From positions 9,643,744-9,707,743 of the forward strand of contig CM055105.1 of assembly GCA_029204225.1 (NCBI GenBank): 64,000 nt of DNA. Reading direction: 5' to 3'. Below, piece by piece: positions 36,851 through 47,164 of the stretch. How positions within the stretch are numbered: the first letter of the stretch is position 1; the number at the start of each line of letters is the position of its first letter. This DNA comes from Diphasiastrum complanatum. Lineage: Eukaryota; Streptophyta; Lycopodiopsida; Lycopodiales; Lycopodiaceae. Below the pieces are notes generated by a model that saw nothing but the letters and a program-made list of their open reading frames with translations, made no database searches and had not been told where the DNA came from. The position numbers and the translations under genes were made by a program.

Positions 36851-37914
36851 CCACGACTTCCCTACTATTTATGGATGAGGAAGATGACTCTCTCTCCTCT
36901 CTCTAGAAGGTACTTGACCCTAGATATTCCCTATATAGGAAAAAATAGTTAAAAATGGCTTATATGACCAAAATACATCAAAATGGTCTCATTTTGAAGG
37001 GTATGAAGTTTGACACTTCATCATACTGAAAAAATACAGTAAATAAAAACATTGTGGCCTGGTTCACACGTGCAAAACTCCAGAACCAAAACTATTTACA
37101 ATTTTAGCCAATTTAGGCCTCAAACTAGCTAGGAAATGTTGACAATTTTCACACCCAGCATCTTCACAACTTTGCATTGCTTGAGTGTCTCTCTCGTGTC
37201 TCTTTTTTCTTGTTGCATCTACCATGGATGATTTCACTTCTAGTTTCTAGGCAGGTTCTAACTTCTGGGAGGTCTATATCCTCCATTTTTTTCTAGGTGT
37301 TTCCTGGTTCTTCTCTCAGTTGAATTTTCAATCTCAAGAAAAACCTTCGATCTACGAGGTGCCCAAACTTTGATTATCAGTCTCAAGGGGATGGATTCAT
37401 CAAAAATTGGGGGTAAGAACATATTTGAATGGATGGTTTGGTAACGATAAGGAAACATGATGAAGACTTGGTGGCAGGGTGAATGGACTGATAGTTCTAC
37501 AGTTGCAGCCTTGGACCCCTGCGATGTTGAGCTTTGACCACCACTTGTTGGATGAGGCGCTCACTTTATTTGCAGGTTCATGGATGTCTTCATCTTTTTT
37601 TTTCTGCAGCTCTTTCTTTTGATCCGTTACTTTTGGACCTCTCTGGGCTTCATAGGAGGGGATTTAACTATCATTGCTGCAAATTTGGATCATTCCTTGA
37701 GAAGTAGCACTCATTAATGAGGGCTAATTTCACATGTGTGAGCTCTCTGTCCGTACAGAGCTCCGCTGGATCAGATCAGCCTTGATTTGATCCACTTATG
37801 ATCCCCAGATTGCTTGTTTCTCAGTGAGTTTGAATATTTCTCCAAAATCCGAGTTCCTGCAAGCAAAAACACTGATGATCGGATGTATACACCCTCACCT
37901 CTTCAAAGCATGAA
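36851..37914 (-). mobile_element. Probable copia leader; no gene
   Basis: No open frame of note. The right part, ending at a copia PBS, should be the minus-strand leader of the element whose LTR starts at 37927. Coding parts of that element are absent, so it was cut off before gag. The left part is unassigned. Confidence 0.4.
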
Positions 37915-37926
37915 GCTCTGATACCA
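37915..37926 (-). other. Copia primer-binding site (iMet-tRNA type)
   Basis: GCTCTGATACCA on the plus strand, exact complement of the plant copia PBS, directly beside an LTR start (TGTGAAG). Confidence 0.9.
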
Positions 37927-38220
37927 TGTGAAGTTTTTAGCACGTGTGAACTTCACCACACACCCTACAAGATCTTATTGAGGTGTTGTGATTGCACAAG
38001 ATTGATCAAAGAATAGTATGCTTGAAAAATCTAAGGCAAGAGCACAATGGCATACATCTGATGAAAACATCTAACTCTTCACTATGAGAAATGAATGTCA
38101 GAAATAATTCTAAGTGTTCAGTATGGGAAAAAGAGGCTGCTCTCGAGTAGAGAGAGAAAATCATACATAGAAAACTTAGGTAGAGAGAAAATGAGTCCAA
38201 AACACCAAAATCTCAATATT
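37927..38220 (-). mobile_element. Copia LTR family A, partial
   Basis: Starts TGTGAAGTTTTTAG with a G-box CACGTG at 37941-37946. It has the family's two GTAGAGAGA motifs at 38147 and 38180 after CTCTCGAGTAG. Similarity to the copies at 16266 and 41098 fades after about 38220, where GCATG-rich sequence takes over. Confidence 0.7.
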
Positions 38221-38285
38221 CACAATATGGCAAAACATGCCTAGCTTTCCCTACATGAGAGAGACTCGAATTCCTACAGTGGAGT

Positions 38286-38515
38286 TGCATGGAAAGTCCA
38301 CTTAACTGAACTAATTCACCTACCATAGATCCACATGTGTAACTGCATGCATGTATGTGGCATGTACTATATGTCAACTCATAAAACTGCCTAGACATGT
38401 GTAGATCATTGAAACTACTTTGCATGTTGCATGCACTGATTGCATGCAACATGCAAAGTACTTGCATGCATACAGTAAAACTTTGCATGCTATCTAAATA
38501 TCTGCATGTCATCAT
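38286..38515. repeat. GCATG-rich cluster with 45-base palindrome
   Basis: GCATG occurs repeatedly, several times as the RY word TGCATGCA. At 38416-38460 there is a perfect inverted repeat: 20-base arms starting TACTTTGCATGTTGC around a 5-base loop CTGAT. Confidence 0.9.
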
Positions 38516-38665
38516 AATTGAACCTATCTAACTCAAATCCGAACTACACGAGAAGGATATGTGCTCAATTCACTCCCTTATATGTACAACATAAATTTTA
38601 GTGGAAATCACCATGGACATGACCCCAAACTCGAGATAGGAAGATAATATTTTAATAGCGCATTA
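38505..38665 (-). repeat. Inverted repeat, right arm
   Basis: Reverse-complement partner of 36687-36850. The arms bracket about 1.65 kb that includes the copia PBS/LTR and the GCATG cluster. Confidence 0.75.
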
Positions 38666-39546
38666 CAGTCGTTTGTTGTGTATCCGTAAAGCATGCTCTA
38701 AAGAACTGTCTTAAAATCATCTAGTTTTTCTGTTGCGAACACTTTTTTTTCGGCACTCGAATAACAACTATCTTTGGTACAGTCTAGTGCGATCATTGAA
38801 TAAAACTGTATGTATACATATGAGATGACAATCCCTGTTTGAAGAATTGAGTCTTTGATTTGTGTTTCTGATTGTAATTGACATAAGTATCTAACGTGCT
38901 CTAAAACTATTCGTGTTATTTAACCATTAAATTGGACTTAAGTTCTTGAGGACTTATGTCTAGAAATGAACAGTTCAAGAATGCAATTAATTAATTGTCT
39001 ACACAACCACGAATACATCGAACATTTCTTGACTCTTTGTTGACACCTTAATCAACCGGAATGTAGTACTGTTGTACTACTTTGATAATGTCTCACCTGT
39101 AGAATGGTTCGATTTGATAGAGACTAGATTGTTGTTTAGAAATTATTAACATCACATTCCCCAAACACAAGTAATACTGGTTACTTTATAATGTCTGTCG
39201 ACAACCAAAATAACACTCAAAATCACTTGTCATAGTTGTACCAAATACATAATTTTATAATGCTGTCCCCTGTGGGAACGACATTATTTACTACAAAATC
39301 TATATTAACCTTGTTGGTATAGTATGACATATACCAATTTGTTGTCGGGGATAGCCTAGAAAAGTTATAAGAAATCTGACACATCCCTCTCCATCTCCAG
39401 TGTATGTCAAATAGAGAATCCCGATTAGAACGATACCATAAGCTTAGAGAGAAAATTTCATGAAGATAGAGTGAGAGTGCGAGTCGAAGAAATCTAGACG
39501 AAATCACTGCCCAGTTCCTTGAACTCCTAATTAGCTTCGGTATGGA
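38666..39546 (+). mobile_element. Gypsy 5' region with PBS-like site
   Basis: Contains CCCCTGTGGGAACGAC near 39265, a phrase typical of gypsy LTR ends, and GTTGTCGGGGAT at 39341-39352, resembling the second half of the gypsy PBS. A gag frame follows at 39547. The LTR start is not defined. Confidence 0.4.
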
Positions 39547-40039
39547 GGGTCCTGCTGCACGTTTCACTTCTATCTCAAAAATTAAATACGATTATTTTAA
39601 AGGGACTACTTTCGATGATCCATATAGCTATTTCTCGCAATTTGAGTCAATCGCTAACGCAAATAACGAAGGAACTAACGTAGATAAACTACGAATCTTC
39701 CCTGGTCTGCTAAGAAAGTAGACATGCATATGGTACAGTCAAGTTGAACTAGGCCGTGTAGGAACCTGGTTACTACTGAAAGATGCATTTTTGAACCAGT
39801 TCAGAAAAATCGGTTACAAATCTAGAATTCTCAAACGTTTGAATAATGTTCAGAAGAAGACTAAAGGATCCCTTCACAAATATACACAAAAGATTAAAAA
39901 TCTTATAGGAAAACTAACCGGTGTATATCTCGATGATATGCAGATCGAATGGTTTTTGGCTGGTTTACCACCAAAGATTGATCGGTATTGCAAACAAGGG
40001 GACATTAGGGGAGTTTTGAGCTCCAAAAAGACCCTTTAA
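39547..40039 (+). mobile_element. Gypsy gag relic
   Basis: A plus-strand gag capsid domain. After a broken start (YDYFKGTTFDDPYSYFSQFE), the frame 39791-40039 reads LNQFRKIGYKSRILKRLNNV, then KYTQKIKNLIGKL and EWFLAGLPPKIDRY. The FLAGLP block matches gag at 63360. Stops lie near 39719 and at 40039, and no pol follows, so this is a fragment. Confidence 0.75.
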
Positions 40040-40339
40040 GAATTCGTGCAAGATGTCTTTTATATTATTAAAATATTATAACACTAATACTTTTAACTTG
40101 CTCTAAAAAGTATATCATCTAACATATTATTGAAAAGCCCTTGTTGAGCACTTTCCAATGCACCAGATTTTGCTAAATTTGGACTTACCATTAAAAAGTT
40201 ATGCCATTTTTAGTGTGGAATCAAAATGTTGACTCAAAAAGTTACGTTACATAGATTTCAAATTTGAGTGTTTTGATTGGTCCATGTGTGAGAAAAATTT
40301 AAGAAAAAATATAAAAAAAATCTTTACAAAGAGTCTTTT
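40040..40339. other. No gene identified
   Basis: AT-rich. May include the terminal part of the Helitron relic to the right, but the diagnostic 3' hairpin plus CTRR end was not found. Confidence 0.4.
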
Positions 40340-40920
40340 TTGGATTTAGAACTCCTCTAATGCATGACCTCCTTAGCAGCAGTAATAGCTAGTGCAAGCA
40401 TAACATTTGCTCCCATTGCAATATTTTTAATTTGATGAAAATTTGTATCATTTAACCGTAATTGCAATTCTTTTATTGATTCAACATTTGTTTTTACATT
40501 TATATCGATTATTTCTGTTGTGGTAAATAATTTTTTTAGTGTATGTTCATTGTATCTTAAAATATCTTATTTGTGTGTACATATTACTGTTGTATTTACA
40601 TCAATTTTTTTAATATTAGTTATATATTTACATATAAATACTTTATCTATTTCATCTCAATGAGTTGGTTTTCTAGTTCTAATTATATTTAGAAAATTTG
40701 AATATGCAATGACTTTACATGTCCATATTGGATTATTCTCCTACTAATCGACTGATCGTTTTTAATCTTCATCCAACTCATTATCCAAACCTGCAGTTTT
40801 CTTCGTGTTTTTACATAGTCTGCAGAACTACTCGGAAATGGTTTACATGTGGTTATTTTCGCTTCAGCCACAGTGACATACTTCGGCCACTTTGGCCATG
40901 ACTTCGACGACTAAGAAGCT
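40340..40920 (-). mobile_element. Helitron/Pif1-like helicase relic
   Basis: Minus-strand translation, with stops, gives TTVICTHK, DILRYNEHTLKKL and then IKNIAMGANVMLALAI. These correspond to the late motifs of Pif1-family helicases, where ...iLC...dv...N...l is followed by IGA.VML. In Helitrons this helicase follows the Rep domain in one protein, and Rep-like sequence lies upstream on the same strand at 41905-42780. Motifs I-III are not seen. The match is from pattern memory in a badly decayed sequence; a host PIF1-like pseudogene is the alternative, made less likely by the Rep neighbour. Confidence 0.55.
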
Positions 40921-41097
40921 TGCGGTACTTTACTTTGGTTCATTTTATCACATCTATGTGCCTAATGTGGAGTTAAATGCCAAATTTGCTAGTTTTGATT
41001 ACTAGTCTTGATTCTAGCTCATAGTTTGGATCTAGGTCTTTGATTTGTGCATCCTCCATCACTTTTAGGATTGATTGGGATTCATTTTGCTGTAATG
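40921..41097 (-). mobile_element. Copia leader fragment with decayed PBS
   Basis: Sits just beyond the LTR at 41098. GCTGTAATGTG at 41090-41099 may be a ruined form of GCTCTGATACCATGTG. No coding. Confidence 0.35.
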
Positions 41098-41895
41098 TGT
41101 GAAATTGATCTCCTAAGCTTGGCTCATGCACTATAGATCACCTATTGATTGAAATCCAAGATCAATGACAAGATCTAAGGCAAAAAGACCATTCTACATG
41201 CATTCATTCATTACCAAAACATTTTTCACACGTGTGAAAGACTTCATGAAATAAACTAAGTCCCAACAAGCTCATCTCCTTGGGTAGAGAGAGAAAATAC
41301 CACTTTTGGGCTCATATAGAGAGAGAAGGCAATACAAGCAAAATTGGCAAATCTCCAAATTGACTCAAAAACTCATTGATCTCTCATGCATTTATGAAGG
41401 GAATGAAAGTACATATAGAAACTTGTGGAGATCCAAGCTTAATTCCTATTGGACCCCTTAAACATAGCCTCTCTAATCCTATTGGATGTGTGATGCAACA
41501 TCCCTCACTTTTGATTGGACCCTTACAACACATATCTCTCTTATAATTGGACCCTTTGACTTTTGCCACCACATAGGGTGCATCACTCATCAAACCTAAA
41601 ATTGACAAGTGTAAGCAACCTAACTAGCTTGAGTTACATCACAATTGAATTTTGGCCCAATCATGACAAAACATGTGTACTTGACCATTTGACCTCTAAA
41701 GCCAAAATTGGCCCTATCAATGTTCTACACCAAGATGCTCGATACAAAATCTTTATGATACCCCTAAATTCAACATGACTAAACTATTTTTTCTTTTTCT
41801 ACATGTGGGAACATGCTCCACACATGTGATATTTTCTCACAAACTAGAAACACAAAAAATATCCAAGATAGATTTTGACAATTTTTCACAACTGG
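41098..41895 (-). mobile_element. Copia LTR family A, near complete
   Basis: Begins TGTGAAATTGATCTCC and ends near CACAACTGGTACA. It shares the order of blocks with 16266-17006: two TAGAGAGAGA motifs (41284 and 41313), CCTATTGGACCCCTTAAAC, GGCCCTATCAA...CTACACC, CTACATGTGGGAACATGCTC and the CACACATGTG end block. It also holds a perfect 16-base palindrome TTTCACACGTGTGAAA at 41224-41239. It splits the Helitron relic. Confidence 0.8.
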
Positions 41896-41904
41896 TACAC
41901 AAGC

Positions 41905-42780
41905 AACTATTTCGTTTGATATCTTATTGCCATCTTTGCTAGTTATCCACAACATTATGTGTACATGTACTGAACCTCAATTTTGAAATTCATAACGTAC
42001 AACATAATGTTGCACTCTTTCAAGTATTGCTTTGGGTGATAAGATATATTTTTTCATAAAGATTTCTAATCTTGATACAAATAGATTTGAACATTCAACA
42101 GGGCAATTTCTCCAATCATATTTGTTATTTATATTTTTGACAATTTTTTCGATTTCATTGATTTCTAACCATCGAGTATTTGTCATTTCATTGATGTTAA
42201 AGTTAAAAACAAATGTGGTAGACCCCATTTTTCTACCAACATCATTAAATCATTTAAGTTTTGACGATGCCACGCTGGAGTACTAGAAATATTTTGGCCA
42301 AGGATATATTTCATTACATTTTTGAATATATCTTGTTCTATTGCATTTTGATTTTTTGAAATAAAATCAATAATATCTTTTTCTAAAATTGTAGTTTTTG
42401 TATTATTTCATATTAATATTGCTTGTTATAATTGATACATAATGATCAAATATGGAGGATACAGGGTGTAAACTGAAAAAAAGAAAACTTCCTATTCTCA
42501 TTTTTATATATTTCATAAAATTTATTTTTGTGTCATAACATCCATGACAAAAGGGAAAAAGAAATGGAAAAAAGGCTGATTCTAATGTAAGTATATTTTT
42601 TAATTTATGATTAGTCGGTACACCTATTAAATTTGTAACTAAAGGTGTGGATCAACATACATGGTTCGTTTCATTTCTTAAAATAAGATTTGAATATTCA
42701 AAAATATCGTTTTCATTTAAAAGACATATACTATTTGGAGTTACAGTTAGAATTAAAGTAGAATCATTGTGCTACTGTAC
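41905..42780 (-). mobile_element. Helitron Rep (HUH endonuclease) relic
   Basis: Minus-strand reading, with scattered stops, follows the Helitron-like N-terminal (Rep) domain. In order: FFPFLFPFCHGCYD; TPAWHRQNLNDLMMLVEKWG; TTFVFNFNINEMTNTRWLEI; CPVECSNLFVSRLEIFMKKY; VQHYVVRYEFQN; and, after a stop in place of Arg, GSVHVHIMLWITSKDG with the His-hydrophobic-His (HUH) pair, then ISNEIVACVP. The ORF 42228-41977 is the longest intact piece. The HUH pair acts in rolling-circle transposition. This copy is dead. It is cut on one side by the copia LTR at 41098-41895 and on the other by copia sequence from about 42790. Confidence 0.7.
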
Positions 42781-42789
42781 TGTGGGTCC

Positions 42790-43018
42790 TATCAGTCAAT
42801 AAGGATCAATTGGTCTCGCCACGAGGCAAGTCTACGGGACACACATCCCGCCAACGGCAACCTGGGTCATGCATGAGTTGCTTGAGTGAACAACTATATG
42901 TACAATGTAACTTCATTTTGAGAAATACAGTTGCCATGTGAGCTTGCTATGAAGAGTGTTTTCTGTCTGTGTTACTGTGTAGCATGATCTATGTTCCTAT
43001 TCAAAGCAGATTCTAAGT
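42790..43018 (+). mobile_element. Copia LTR end (plus)
   Basis: Sequence leading into a plus-strand PBS. Its last part, 42909-42976, is repeated inverted at 43083-43150. The start is not defined. Confidence 0.55.
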
Positions 43019-43150
43019 TGGTATCAGAGCCGTACAAGGAGTGTACATAGTACAGAATCGCTGTTGAAGAGAGCTTTGGGTGAGTAACACAGAGATAAAA
43101 CATTCTCCATAGCAAGCTCACATGGCAACTGTATTTCTCAAAATGAAATT
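42909..43150. repeat. Head-to-head inverted LTR tails
   Basis: Arms 42909-42976 and 43083-43150 (68 bases each) are reverse complements with only a handful of mismatches. Both contain TGAGAAATACAGTTGCCATG. They are separated by 106 bases that include the plus-strand PBS. Confidence 0.92.
43019..43030 (+). other. Copia primer-binding site (iMet-tRNA type)
   Basis: TGGTATCAGAGC, exact plant copia PBS, on the plus strand. Confidence 0.9.
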
Positions 43151-43189
43151 ACACCTAGAGTTTACTTTTTATACATAGCTTTTAAAGTC

Positions 43190-43430
43190 AACAAACTTTA
43201 AGTACCAAAAGCTTTGATCTAAACTTACCAAACTTTTCTCCAACAAGTGGCTTAGTGAAAATATCAGTTAGTTATTCTTCCATACTACAATGAACAACAT
43301 GAATTTCACGACTTAGCAGCCTCTCACGTATAAAGTGATATTGAATCTCAATGTGTTTGGTTCTCGCATGGAACACTGGATTCTTTGCTAGCTGAATGCC
43401 ACTCTGACTGTTGCTATGTAACGTCGTCTT
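43190..43430 (-). mobile_element. Copia RNase H relic
   Basis: Minus strand reads SGIQLAKNPVFHARTKHIEI, QYHFIRERL and, after one stop, LTDIFTKPLVGEKF: the end of copia RNase H. It joins directly to an inverted LTR tail at 43150. Confidence 0.85.
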
Positions 43431-43439
43431 CAACCCACC

Positions 43440-44230
43440 GTAAACTCCGAACCCTCAGAAGATTGCCTAATTCATTAATCTCATACCAACTATTACAACT
43501 TGGATGAAATTGTTTTTCTATAATCAATGAAAGTTCTTTCTCTAGCTATGAATCGTTTTTCTTTCATATTTCTTATTATAATTAACTTTTTGTTAAAATC
43601 TTTTTATAACATAACTTAAAAAAAAAGATTAAAATTTTCACATACTTCCAAATATAATATCTCTATTGTAATTAACGTGATATTTTTTTATGGCTTCAAT
43701 TTTTGTTGATTTATAAAAATTAATAAAAAATAATTATTATATTAATAAAATTCTGAAAATAGTTTTATTATTATTAAATATATATATAATTAATGAAATA
43801 ATATTATTATTTTAAATCATAAAAAAAAGAATCATTGTCATTTTGAAATTATATCTTAGTCAATTCTTCTATCATTTAATAATTTATTTATTGTATTATT
43901 GTCAACAACATCAATAGCTATAAGTAAATTATCAAAAGATTCTTGTTTTTGTTGGACCTAATTGAAATTATATCTTAGTCAATTGTTCTATCATTTAATA
44001 ACTTATCAATTATATTATTTTAAGCAACATCCATCGCTAAAAGTAATTTTTCAAAAGCTTCTTGCTCTTGTTGGCTCCAATTGAAACTATTTGTCTCCAT
44101 TAATGTGAATAATTTTTTTATCAACACTAAAGTTGTTTTCAACACATTTTTGTACGCGTGCGCACAAAAATGTGCATAAAATCCTTGGTCACTTGACAAG
44201 ACATAACATGTCATCAAATGATTGAAATTT
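43440..44230 (-). other. AT-rich region; possible upstream Helitron part
   Basis: A 65-codon frame (44217-44020; YNVLKTTL-like and NWSQQEQEAFEKLLLAMDV) lies upstream of the Rep relic on the same strand and may be its N-terminal part. Its end is tandemly duplicated at 43843-44080. I do not recognise the sequence, so membership in the Helitron is inference. Confidence 0.3.
43843..44080. repeat. 119-bp tandem duplication
   Basis: Two diverged 119-bp units starting TTGAAATTATATCTTAGTCAA at 43843 and 43962, with the start of a third at 44081. Confidence 0.85.
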
Positions 44231-44699
44231 CAATCTTTCAATTGTATGTGGAACTAGACTTGACTCTTCATTATTTTATTGGATGACCTTTTTGTTTTCT
44301 CAATTGATGGCAATTTGCCCCAAAAAGACTTCAATTTTCTGCACTTTTCAACACACATGAGTAACTTTAGGTGCACATATATATCTCTATAGGACTCCAA
44401 ATTTTTTTATTTTTTTATAGACACATTTATATAGTCATAAAGGATTTTTGAAAGTAGACAGCCAAAGAAAGGATTGTAAAAAGCACCTCCAAAAGAGCTG
44501 AAACTTTTTAGCACTTTTCAATAATTTTCTGTGAAAAGTACTATACTAAGGACCATAAATGGATTTTTGAATGATCCACACAGTTGATTGTGTGCTTCTT
44601 AAACAATCTATCAGATACTAGTCATCAGAAAGCAAGATCTAGTTTAGTAGTTTGATAAAAAAACAAGTAGAGACAATCAGATCATTGATGATAAAATGA
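44231..44699. other. No gene identified
   Basis: AT-rich, no reading frame or motif. Its right edge (44640-44690) resembles 46345-46395, part of the direct repeat described for the copia element next door. Confidence 0.4.
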
Positions 44700-45093
44700 A
44701 ATCCGACTTCACACATGTGAAAATGAGGCTGTAGTATGGCCTGCAGACAAAGTTTAAAGTGTGCAAAAGCTTACTTAGATTGGAATCAATCACAATTACC
44801 ATACATAGAGAGAAAATTCGAGTTTTTCCTCGAGGGTCCCAAAAGTTTCTATCTTCTCACTATGGAGAATGAGAATACATAGTAAAAGACACTTCCTTTG
44901 CAAAATTAGATGAAAATCCAGCATGTAATAAGGAAGTAGACTCTACTTTCTTGCCCTAATGTGAAAATCCTAGCCTAGATCCAAGAGTCATGCTTGGTAG
45001 GTGCATGGTAGGTACAAATCTCATCGTAAATCAAGGTCTGGATCCTACAAAGTAGGAATCACTACCAAATGGACACAACCACTCCTCTTGACT
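44700..45093 (-). mobile_element. Copia 3' LTR-like segment
   Basis: Minus-strand AAGAGGAG at about 45092 acts as a polypurine tract, and the segment to the left should be the LTR. It contains CTTCACACATGTGAAAATG near 44709 and ATAGAGAGAAAATTCG near 44803, the marks of LTR family A in diverged form. 44938-45172 is repeated directly at 46387-46623. Confidence 0.55.
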
Positions 45094-46362
45094 GGTGGTA
45101 ACCTGCATTAGGTGTGGATTGAAAAGTGGCACTTTGGGCATTCAAGTGTCTAACAAAAAATATTGACAAAATATAAGATCTAAGCTTGACAAATGAATCT
45201 TTAGGTAAAGATTTAGTAAACAAATCAGCCAAGCAACTTGATGATGACAAATGTTGGAGCTTGATCTCTTTGGCTTGCACTTTCTCCCTCACAAAGTGAT
45301 GAGCAATCTCAAAGAGTTTGCTCCTTGTAGGGAATGTAGGATTAGTTGCAAGTGATTCGGCTGATTGGTTGTCACAATAGATGATAGGGATCTCCTCCTC
45401 CATGACATGAAGCTCCACCAATAGCCTTTTGAGACACAAGACCTCCTTGCTTGTTGATGTCAAGGCCTTGTATTCGGATTTTGTGGAGGATAAGGAAATG
45501 GTATCTTGTTTTTTGAAAAGCCATGATCCTACTCCATCACGTATAAAGGTGGCAAAATCACTTGTTGATCTTCTATCCACTTTGTCACCGCAAAATCCGA
45601 GTCACTATAGGCTCTTAACCCAAAATTAGTCCCTCTATACAAAATGCCAAAATTCTTAGTAGATGAGATGTACCTAAGAACTCTTTTGGACATCTTCCAA
45701 TGTGAAACTAGAGGACTTTGCATATTTTCCAACACTATAACTAAGATCAGGTCTAGTTATAGTTAAATAAATCAAGGAGCCAATAATCCTTCTATATAAT
45801 GTGATGTCCTCAAAGGATGCTTCATCACCATCAATAGATGCTTTTACATGTTGCTCCATTGGTGTCTCAATGCCTTTACAATTCTTCATTCCAAATCTAT
45901 CTAGGATGGATGTAGCATATTTAGATTGACAAAAAAGCTACAATCACATCCTCTAATAACCTCTATTCCAAGAATGAAACTTAATAGGTCAAGATCTACC
46001 ATCTTGAACTCTTTTGCTAAAGCAATTTTTACATCTCTAATTCCATCTAGATCATTACCACTCAAGATAATGTCATCTACATAAAAAACAAGAATAATGA
46101 TCATGCCATCATGAAATCTTATGTAAAATGATGGATTATAGACACTCATTACAAAATTGATGGAAATGAGAAAAGAGTTTAGCCTAGAGTACCATGCTCT
46201 AGGTGCTTGCTTGATCCAATAAAGGCTCTTCTTCAAGAAACACGCCTTTCCTTCATGCTTTGCCTTGATGAAGCCCTCAGGTTGCCTCATGTAGATCTCT
46301 TCCTCCAAATAACCATTGAGGAATGCTTTTGTGAAATCAAGTAGCAGCTTGATAGAAAACAA
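45094..46362 (-). mobile_element. Copia RT and RNase H relic
   Basis: Minus strand. RT begins at 46362 with LLDFTKAFLNGYLEEEIYM, QPEGFI, KSLYWIKQAPRAWY and the intact catalytic FYVDDIILSG. After stops near 45900 it continues with EGLLAP-type and LRYISSTKNFGILY segments. RNase H follows with YSDSDFA, SLSSTKSEYKAL and YCDNQSAESLATNPTFPTRS, ending ADLFTKSLPKDSF. No gag or integrase is present. Multiple stops and frameshifts show it is dead despite the intact YVDD. Confidence 0.9.
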
Positions 46363-46386
46363 GCAGAGACAATAAGATCAATGATC

Positions 46387-46623
46387 AGACTCAACTTTAT
46401 TGCCCTAATGTGAAAACCCTAGCCTAGATCCAAGAGTCATGCTTGGTAGGTGCATGGTAGGTACAAATCTCATCATAAATCATGGTCTAGATCCTACCAA
46501 GTAGGAATCACTACCAAATGGACACAACCACTCCTCTTGACTCGTGGTAACCTACATTAGGTGTGAATTGACAAGTGGCACTTTGGCCATTCAAGTGTCT
46601 AACAAAAAATATTGACAAAATAT
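46387..46623 (-). repeat. Direct repeat of copia 3' end
   Basis: Nearly the same sequence as 44938-45172, in the same orientation, including AAGCATGACTCTTGG and the polypurine tract. It bounds the RT relic on the other side. Flanking text also matches (44655 and 46355). The copy lacks about 240 bases present between 44690 and 44930. Confidence 0.85.
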
Positions 46624-46670
46624 ACAATATTCTACATGGCTAGATTTGCCAATGTAGGCAATTTTTCACA

Positions 46671-47152
46671 CTTGTGAAAGGCCCAACGATAAAATAAAAC
46701 TACTTAACTTGATTCATAGGAAGGAATTATATATAATACACAGTGTAACAACTATAAAATTGTCACAGAGTAGAACTCTCAATGGAAGAAGATAAAATTC
46801 TATTATGCAAATGAGGTTCTTCTGGCAAAATGGACTCTTCCAATCCTATACATACTTGGAGTGGTGGTCACTTACAAAAAGGCACTATGGGACAAATAGA
46901 CCACATAGGCTTAACTTAATTACATTGGTACCATGGGACAAATCCCCAATGGACCATAAACAACTGAAATCACTTAAGTTGAACTTATTCAGACTAGTTT
47001 AAGTTCCAATCTTCTAGACTTAGGCTTAGAACTAAATAACTTTAAGCCGTTACAACATGGCGCAAAGGCCTAAACTTGACTGATCCAATTTTAGGCTTAA
47101 CTCTGTATCCTTTTCAAGTTGGCTCGAATATTTCTTAGAATATCAGCCTACA
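46671..47152 (-). mobile_element. Gypsy 3' LTR
   Basis: On the minus strand, GATGGAGGGGATAA (about 47166-47153) is a polypurine tract followed by TGTAGGCTGATATTC, so the LTR begins at 47152. It runs to about 46671 (TGTGAAAGGCCCAACG on the plus strand). It contains TATATATAA-type sequence on the transcribed strand near 46730. Nothing similar was noticed elsewhere in the window. Confidence 0.55.
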
Positions 47153-47164
47153 TTATCCCCTCCA

